Source: Frankiales bacterium (lineage in GTDB: Bacteria; Actinomycetota; Actinomycetes; Mycobacteriales; SCTD01). Taken from it: 9,249 bases of DNA. Below are positions 5,224 through 9,249 of the stretch, in pieces. Numbering within the stretch: the first letter of the stretch is position 1; the number at the start of each line of letters is the position of its first letter. The position numbers and the translations under genes were made by a program. The notes beneath the pieces were generated by a model. That model had not been told where the DNA came from and made no database searches. It saw nothing but the letters and a program-made list of their open reading frames with translations. The stretch spans positions 1 to 9,249 of the forward strand of contig JAOPWI010000371.1 in NCBI GenBank assembly GCA_025965755.1, read 5' to 3'.

Positions 5224-5891
5224 CGGGAGCGGTGGCCGCTGCCGAGCAGCGCGTCCAGCTCCTCCTCGACCTCCGTGGTCGCCACGATGAGCAGCTCGTC
5301 GCCGCCCTCGAGCGCGGCGTCGGGGGTCGGCACGATGACGCGCCCGTCGCGCAGGACCGCGACCAGGGCGCTGTCGGTCGGCCACGGCACGTCGCCGACG
5401 GTCTTGCCGACGATGCGGGCGTCGGCGGCGAGGGTCATCTCGACCAGGTTGGCCTGGCCCTGACGGAAGGTCAGCAGCCGCACGAGGTCGCCGACGGACA
5501 CGGCCTCCTCGACGACGGCGGCCAGCAGCCGCGGGGAGGAGACGCTGACGTCCACGCCCCACGACTCGTTGAACAGCCACTCGTTCTTGGGATGGTTGAC
5601 CCGGGCGACGACGCGGTCGACGCCGAACTCGGTCTTGGCCAGCAGCGACACCACCAGGTTGACCTTGTCGTCGCCGGTGGCCGCCACCACGACCTGGCAC
5701 TCCTGCGCCCGGGCCTGGACCAGGCTGTCCAGCTCGCAGGCGTCGGCCTGCAGCCAGTCGGCTCCCGGCACGGTGTCCACCTTCATGGCCCGCGCCTCGC
5801 GCTCGACCAGCAGCACCTGGTGGCCGTTGTGGATGAGCTCGCGGGCGATCGAGCGCCCGACGTTGCCGGCTCCGGCGATGACGACGCGCAT
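5220..5891 (-). CDS. ceoC: TrkA-family potassium uptake regulatory protein (RCK), second of pair
   Basis: This is a 223-residue cytoplasmic RCK protein. The N-terminal Rossmann domain has MRVVIAGAGNVG with GAGNVG at 7-12 and Glu30 at the end of strand 2 (VLLVERE), the nucleotide-ribose-binding acid. VVVAATGDDKVNLVVSLLAK (67-86) and RVVARVNHP follow. The C-terminal RCK_C (TrkA_C) domain spans about 140-207 (LVRLLTFRQGQANLVEMTLA to GDELLIVAT). Such proteins gate potassium transporters in response to nucleotides. The length is half of E. coli TrkA, so it is the single-RCK form and presumably pairs with the upstream protein. The ATG at 5891 overlaps the ceoB stop by one base (TGATG), so the two are translationally coupled. 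Confidence 0.94.
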   Translation of the reverse strand: MRVVIAGAGNVGRSIARELIHNGHQVLLVEREARAMKVDTVPGADWLQADACELDSLVQARAQECQVVVAATGDDKVNLVVSLLAKTEFGVDRVVARVNHPKNEWLFNESWGVDVSVSSPRLLAAVVEEAVSVGDLVRLLTFRQGQANLVEMTLAADARIVGKTVGDVPWPTDSALVAVLRDGRVIVPTPDAALEGGDELLIVATTEVEEELDALLGSGHRSR

Positions 5892-6559
5892 CAGCCGACG
5901 TCCTTGCGGGGCGGCGCCCCGAACAGGTCGGCCACCTCCTGGCGGCGCTCGAACTGCATGACCGCGTGCACGAGGTCGCCTTCCTGCACCACCGTCTGGT
6001 TGTCCGGCAGGATCCCGACGCCCAGCCGGGTGAGGAAGGCCACGCGCACCGCGGTGGCGTCCTCGAGGTCGCGCAGCCGGTGGCCGACCCAGTCCGGGTT
6101 GACCGCGATCTCTGCGAGCACCACGCGGCCGCTGGGATCGCGCCACTCGCTGGCCAGGCCCTCCGGCAGCAGCCGGCGCAGGACCTGGTCGGCGGTCCAC
6201 CGCACGGTGGCCACCGTCGGGATGCCGAGCTTCTCGTACACCTCGGCGCGCCGCGCGTCGTAGATGCGCGCGACGACGTTCTCGACGCCGAAGGTCTCCC
6301 GGGCCACCCGGGCCGCGATGATGTTGCTGTTGTCACCGTTGCTGACGGCGGCGAAGGCGTGCGCCCGCTCGATGCCGGCCTCGATCAGGGTGTCGCGGTC
6401 GAAGCCGACGCCGCTCACGCGGATGCCGCGGAACGTCTCGGGCAGCCGGCGGAACGCGCCGGCCTCACGGTCGATCACCGCGACGTCGTGGTCGAGGCGC
6501 TCCAGGCTCTTCGCGAGCGCGGAACCCACGCGCCCACAGCCCATGATCACGACGTGCAC
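5891..6559 (-). CDS. ceoB: TrkA-family potassium uptake regulatory protein (RCK), first of pair
   Basis: This 222-residue RCK protein is paired with the next gene. The Rossmann motif GCGRVG is at 7-12 with Asp30 (VAVIDRE), then AFAAVSNGDNSNIIAARVARETFGVENVVARIYDARRAEVYEKLGIPTV-type sequence (68-115) typical of TrkA_N. A TrkA_C domain lies at about 143-205 (VVLAEIAVNPDWVG to GDLVHAVMQFE). The acid that ends strand 2 differs between the pair (Asp30 here, Glu30 in the partner), so nucleotide preference may differ. The GTG at 6559 has a strong minus-strand ribosome site AGGAGGA at 6564-6570. It is divergent from the KimA-like permease across 103 bases, as I recall for mycobacterial Rv2691/Rv2690c. 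It is expected to form a hetero-RCK ring with its partner on a membrane transporter. Confidence 0.94.
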   Translation of the reverse strand: MHVVIMGCGRVGSALAKSLERLDHDVAVIDREAGAFRRLPETFRGIRVSGVGFDRDTLIEAGIERAHAFAAVSNGDNSNIIAARVARETFGVENVVARIYDARRAEVYEKLGIPTVATVRWTADQVLRRLLPEGLASEWRDPSGRVVLAEIAVNPDWVGHRLRDLEDATAVRVAFLTRLGVGILPDNQTVVQEGDLVHAVMQFERRQEVADLFGAPPRKDVG

Positions 6560-6579
6560 GCCGTCCTCCTGCCAGCAGC

Positions 6580-6597
6580 CCCGTCCGGACAGACGGG
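6580..6597 (-). other. Hairpin at the 5' end of the ceoB leader
   Basis: CCCGTC and GACGGG form a 6-bp perfect stem with a six-base loop. If transcription starts near 6598, as the TAGCGT element implies, this hairpin is the very 5' end of the ceoB-ceoC transcript and lies nine bases before the ribosome site. It could stabilise the message. Confidence 0.35.
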
Positions 6598-6604
6598 CGG
6601 GTCG

Positions 6605-6610
6605 ACGCTA
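6605..6610 (-). promoter_or_regulatory. -10 element for ceoB-ceoC
   Basis: Minus-strand TAGCGT fits the TANNNT pattern and would start transcripts near 6598, leaving a leader of about 39 bases with a strong ribosome site. No -35 consensus is seen. Confidence 0.42.
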
Positions 6611-6617
6611 CACGCGG

Positions 6618-6644
6618 GTCCGCCGCGAAGCGGCCGCTGCGGAC
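6618..6644. promoter_or_regulatory. Inverted repeat between the divergent ceoB and permease promoters
   Basis: GTCCGC (6618-6623) and GCGGAC (6639-6644) form an inverted repeat centred on 6631. This is almost exactly midway between the two predicted -10 elements and over both -35 positions. It is a candidate operator through which one regulator could control both directions. Confidence 0.35.
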
Positions 6645-6649
6645 GCGCC

Positions 6650-6655
6650 TACCCT
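6650..6655 (+). promoter_or_regulatory. -10 element of a leaderless promoter for the KimA-like permease
   Basis: TACCCT is followed by seven bases and then the GTG at 6663. No ribosome site precedes the GTG, so the transcript is probably leaderless. This leaves no room for a ydaO-type c-di-AMP riboswitch, which controls kimA in Bacillus subtilis. Confidence 0.55.
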
Positions 6656-6662
6656 TCCTGCC

Positions 6663-8654
6663 GTGGCAGTGGTGAACGACGTCCTGAAGCGCCTGGTCAT
6701 CGGCCGTGCGCTGCGCAGCGACCGGGCGTCGGAGCAGGAGCTGCCGAAGTATCTGGCGCTCCCCATCTTCGCCAGCGACCCGCTGTCGAGCGTCGCCTAC
6801 GCGACGCAGGAGATCCTGGTCTTCCTGACCCTGGGCGGGCTGGCCTACCTCTACCTGACCCCCTACCTGGCCGCCGCGGTGGTCGTCCTGCTCACGGTGG
6901 TGGTGCTGTCCTACCGCCAGCTGGTGCACGCCTACCCCAGCGGCGGCGGTGACTACGAGGTCGCCAACCGCAACATCAGCCCCAGCGCCGGCCTGGTCGT
7001 GGCCAGCGCCCTGCTGGTGGACTACGTGCTCACCGTCGCGGTGTCCATCTCGGCCGGCGTCGACAACATCATCTCCGCGGTGCCGTCGCTGGCGGACCAC
7101 CGGGTGCTCATGGCGGTGATGTTCGTCGCGTTCCTGACCGCCATGAACCTGCGGGGAGTCAAGGAGTCGGGCAAGGCGTTCGCCATCCCCACCTACGGGT
7201 TCGTGCTGGGCGTCATGTCCATGATCGTGTACGGGCTGGCGCAGGCCGTCTTCGGCGACGCCCCCCAGGCCGAGAGCAGCGGCTACACCGTCGTGCCCGA
7301 GCACGGCCAGTCCGGGCTGACCGGCCTGGCGCTGGCCTTCTTCGTGCTGCGTGCCTTCTCCTCCGGCTGCACCGCGCTGACCGGCGTCGAGGCGATCGCC
7401 AACGGCGTCCCGGCGTTTCGCAAGCCCAAGAGCAAGAACGCCGCCACCACCCTCGCCCTCATGGGCGGCATCGCCATGACCATGTTCACCGGCATCACGG
7501 CGCTCGCCCTGCTCACCGACGTCCGCTACTCCGAGCACCCCTCCGAGCAGTTCCGGGAGTTCGGCGAGGGGGACGTGCAGCGCAGCGTCATCGCGCAGGT
7601 GTCGGCGGCGGTGTTCGGCGACCACAGCGCCGGGTTCTTCTACCTGACGGCCATGACGGCCGGCATCCTGATCCTGGCGGCCAACACGGCGTTCAACGGC
7701 TTCCCGCTGCTGGGCTCGATCCTGGCCCAGGACCGCGCGCTGCCCCGCCAGCTGCACACCCGCGGCGACCGGCTGGTCTACAGCAACGGCATCGTGCTGC
7801 TGGCCACCTTCGCGGCGCTGCTCATCTTCGCCTTCGACGCCAGCGTCACCCGGCTCATCCAGCTCTACATCATCGGCGTCTTCACGTCGTTCACCTTCGG
7901 GCAGTACGGCATGGTCCGGCACTGGAACCGGCTGCTGCGCGACCCCGCCGTGCCCGCGGAGCTGGCGAGCGGCTACCGCCGCAGCCGGGCCATCAACGCC
8001 GTCGGCGCGTCGCTCACGGGGCTGGTCCTGGTCATCGTGACGATCACCAAGTTCACCAGCGGCGCGTACCTGGTCCTGCTGGCCATGCCGCTGCTGTGGC
8101 TGCTCATGCGCGGCATCCGGCGCCACTACGACCGGGTCGCCCGCGAGCTGGAGCCGGAGGAGACCAACCCGTCGCTGCCCAGCCGCAACCACGCCATCGT
8201 CCTGGTGTCCAAGGTGCACGCCCCGACGCTGCGCGCCCTCGCGTACGCCAAGGCCACCCGGCCCCACGACCTCACGGCGCTCACCGTGGAGGTCGACCCG
8301 GAGGAGTCGCGGGCCCTGCAGGACCAGTGGGACGCCCGCGGGCTGTCCGTGCCGCTGACGGTCATCGCCTCGCCGTACCGCGAGATCACCCGGCCCGTCC
8401 TGGACTACGTCCGCTCGGTGCGGATGAAGAGCCCGCGCGACGTCGTCACGGTCTTCGTGCCCGAGTACGTCGTCGGCCACTGGTGGGAGCAGCTGCTGCA
8501 CAACCAGAGCGCCCTGCGGCTCAAGGGCCGGCTGCTGTTCCAGCCGGGCGTCATGGTCACCAGCGTGCCGTACCAGCTGCGCTCCTCCGACCGGCGCAAG
8601 GACGACGACGAGGGCAACGCCCCCGGCGACGTCCGCCGGGCCGCGCGCACGTGA
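6663..8654 (+). CDS. KimA-like potassium transporter (APC superfamily / KUP family permease)
   Basis: This is a 663-residue polytopic membrane protein with about 12 helices (residues 28-485) and a cytoplasmic C-terminal domain (about 505-640). Automatic annotation would call it an APC or amino-acid permease, but the motifs match B. subtilis KimA as I recall it: ASDPLSSVAYATQEIL (37-52), LSYRQLVHAYPSGGGDY (82-98), LLVDYVLTVAVSISAG (117-132), AFSSGCTALTGVEAIANG (231-248), ILAANTAFNGFPLL (337-350) and HNQSALRLKGRL in the C-domain (613-624). Potassium-binding residues reported for KimA (Asp36, Asp117, Ser125, Thr230) appear to correspond to Asp39, Asp120, Ser128 and Thr240. I therefore infer proton-coupled potassium uptake. 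The GTG at 6663 is set by the leaderless promoter. The gene is divergent from two RCK proteins, which supports a potassium role. The C-terminal tail (641-663) is charged and unlike KimA. Confidence 0.9.
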   Translation: MAVVNDVLKRLVIGRALRSDRASEQELPKYLALPIFASDPLSSVAYATQEILVFLTLGGLAYLYLTPYLAAAVVVLLTVVVLSYRQLVHAYPSGGGDYEVANRNISPSAGLVVASALLVDYVLTVAVSISAGVDNIISAVPSLADHRVLMAVMFVAFLTAMNLRGVKESGKAFAIPTYGFVLGVMSMIVYGLAQAVFGDAPQAESSGYTVVPEHGQSGLTGLALAFFVLRAFSSGCTALTGVEAIANGVPAFRKPKSKNAATTLALMGGIAMTMFTGITALALLTDVRYSEHPSEQFREFGEGDVQRSVIAQVSAAVFGDHSAGFFYLTAMTAGILILAANTAFNGFPLLGSILAQDRALPRQLHTRGDRLVYSNGIVLLATFAALLIFAFDASVTRLIQLYIIGVFTSFTFGQYGMVRHWNRLLRDPAVPAELASGYRRSRAINAVGASLTGLVLVIVTITKFTSGAYLVLLAMPLLWLLMRGIRRHYDRVARELEPEETNPSLPSRNHAIVLVSKVHAPTLRALAYAKATRPHDLTALTVEVDPEESRALQDQWDARGLSVPLTVIASPYREITRPVLDYVRSVRMKSPRDVVTVFVPEYVVGHWWEQLLHNQSALRLKGRLLFQPGVMVTSVPYQLRSSDRRKDDDEGNAPGDVRRAART

Positions 8655-9249
8655 TGCTCGAGCTCGTCGTCGGGCCCGTCGCCGCGGGCGGCGCCTGCGT
8701 CGGCCACGCGCCCGACGGCCGGGTCGTCTTCGTCCGGCATGCGCTGCCCGGCGAGCGGGTCCGCGTCGAGGTGACCAGCGAGACCACCCGGTTCCTGCGG
8801 GGCGACGCCGTCGAGGTGCTCGAGCCGTCGCCGGACCGGGTCGAGCCGCCGTGCCCCTACGCCCGGCCCGGCCGCTGTGGCGGCTGCGACTTCCAGCACG
8901 TCGCGCTGCCGCGCCAGCGGGCGCTCAAGGCCGAGCTGGTGCGCGAGCAGCTGCGCCGCCTCGCCGGCGTGGAGCTCGACATCGAGGTCGAGCCGGTTCC
9001 CGGCGACGACGAGGGCCTGGGCTGGCGCACCCGGGTGGGCTTCGCGGTCACACCCGCGGGCGAGGCCGGGCTGCACCGGCACCGGTCCTCCGAGCTCGAG
9101 CTGGTCGACCGCTGCCTGATCGCCGCGCCCGGGGTGGAGCAGGTCGGCGCCGAGCGCCTGCCCTGGCCCGGAGCGACCGCGGTCGAGGTGGCCACCACGA
9201 CGGACGGCCGCCAGCGGGTCGCCGCGGTGGCCGGCCGGCCCGCGCCGCT
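8654..9249 (+). CDS. Class I SAM-dependent RNA methyltransferase, TrmA/RlmD (m5U) family, partial, C-terminus off window
   Basis: The 5' part (198 codons) is open to the right edge. The ATG at 8654 overlaps the permease stop (TGATG). Residues 1-57 form a TRAM RNA-binding domain (GPVAAGGACVGHAPDGRVVFVRHALPGE-type start). They are followed by the [4Fe-4S] cysteine set of RlmD-like enzymes: Cys67, Cys75, Cys78 in RCGGCDFQH and Cys154 in VDRCLI. In E. coli RlmD the spacing is slightly shorter in the first interval. WRTRVGFAV (124-132) and GLHRHRSSELELV are typical of the family. The SAM-binding and catalytic cysteine parts lie outside the window. The family makes 5-methyluridine in tRNA or rRNA; the target here cannot be told. 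The position matches mycobacterial Rv2689c, from memory. Confidence 0.93.
   Translation, partial: MLELVVGPVAAGGACVGHAPDGRVVFVRHALPGERVRVEVTSETTRFLRGDAVEVLEPSPDRVEPPCPYARPGRCGGCDFQHVALPRQRALKAELVREQLRRLAGVELDIEVEPVPGDDEGLGWRTRVGFAVTPAGEAGLHRHRSSELELVDRCLIAAPGVEQVGAERLPWPGATAVEVATTTDGRQRVAAVAGRPAP

Noticed and set aside
5892..6200. N-terminal extension of ceoC to 6200
   Set aside because: The Rossmann start MRVVIAGAGNVG begins at 5891, and the extension is out-of-frame ceoB sequence.
4423..6336. 637-residue open frame on the minus strand across OB-fold, DUF3159 and the trk genes
   Set aside because: It is arginine/proline-rich low-complexity sequence with no family motif, and it lies antisense to or out of frame with well-supported genes. 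Long empty frames are expected in DNA this rich in G and C.
6264..6662. Upstream extension of the permease frame to 6264
   Set aside because: It is antisense to ceoB and would cross the divergent promoter. Homology to KimA-like proteins begins just after 6663.
6560..6662. A c-di-AMP (ydaO) riboswitch upstream of the KimA-like gene
   Set aside because: The plus-strand -10 element lies only seven bases before the GTG, leaving no leader, and none of the usual conserved riboswitch blocks is visible.
6465..8501. 678-residue minus-strand frame antisense to the permease
   Set aside because: Its composition (mostly H, Q, D, G, R) is that of a codon-position shadow, and the plus strand holds an unmistakable transporter.
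6663..8654. Naming the permease a plain amino-acid permease
   Set aside because: The motifs and C-terminal domain resemble KimA more than amino-acid APC members, and the neighbours are potassium regulators.
1..9249. Mobile element, phage, toxin-antitoxin, CRISPR or tRNA content
   Set aside because: No transposase, integrase, terminal inverted repeats, spaced direct-repeat array, antitoxin-like pair or tRNA-like fold was found on either strand.

Overview
This is a very GC-rich window (well over 70% G+C by eye, with G or C in most third codon positions) from an actinomycete. That is inferred from base composition, the many GTG starts, leaderless TANNNT promoters, and a gene order from dut to an RNA methyltransferase that matches my memory of the Rv2697c-Rv2689c stretch of Mycobacterium tuberculosis. 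The flanking small genes would suit a Geodermatophilaceae-like organism, but I cannot settle the genus. No tRNA, rRNA, CRISPR array, insertion sequence or phage gene is visible. No stretch longer than about 120 bases lacks a gene.

Left part (1-2134, minus strand): a truncated MSMEG_6728-family gene runs off the left edge. It is preceded, probably in the same operon, by an alpha/beta hydrolase with an N-terminal SCP2-like domain. Further upstream is a small DUF4235 membrane protein. The hydrolase appears leaderless and carries two 22-bp direct repeats, 24 bp apart, in its promoter.

Middle accessory patch (2242-2766, plus): a DUF2945 small protein and a mini-GNAT acetyltransferase of the YjdJ type, transcribed away from the DUF4235 gene. 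A sigma-B-like promoter lies between them, suggesting a general-stress module.

Conserved core (2886-5223, plus): dut (dUTPase), a DUF3710 protein, an OB-fold nucleic-acid-binding protein with its own leaderless promoter, and a translationally coupled DUF3159 membrane protein. The DUF3159 gene ends tail-to-tail against the next pair, and both stop codons are read from one CTAG.

Potassium region (5220-8654): two TrkA-type RCK proteins (ceoB then ceoC, minus strand) lie divergent from a large APC-superfamily permease (plus strand). The permease closely resembles the Bacillus subtilis potassium importer KimA rather than an amino-acid permease. I read this as one potassium-homeostasis module driven from a compact divergent promoter. 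The start of a TrmA/RlmD-type RNA methyltransferase (TRAM domain plus iron-sulfur cysteines) overlaps the permease stop and runs off the right edge.
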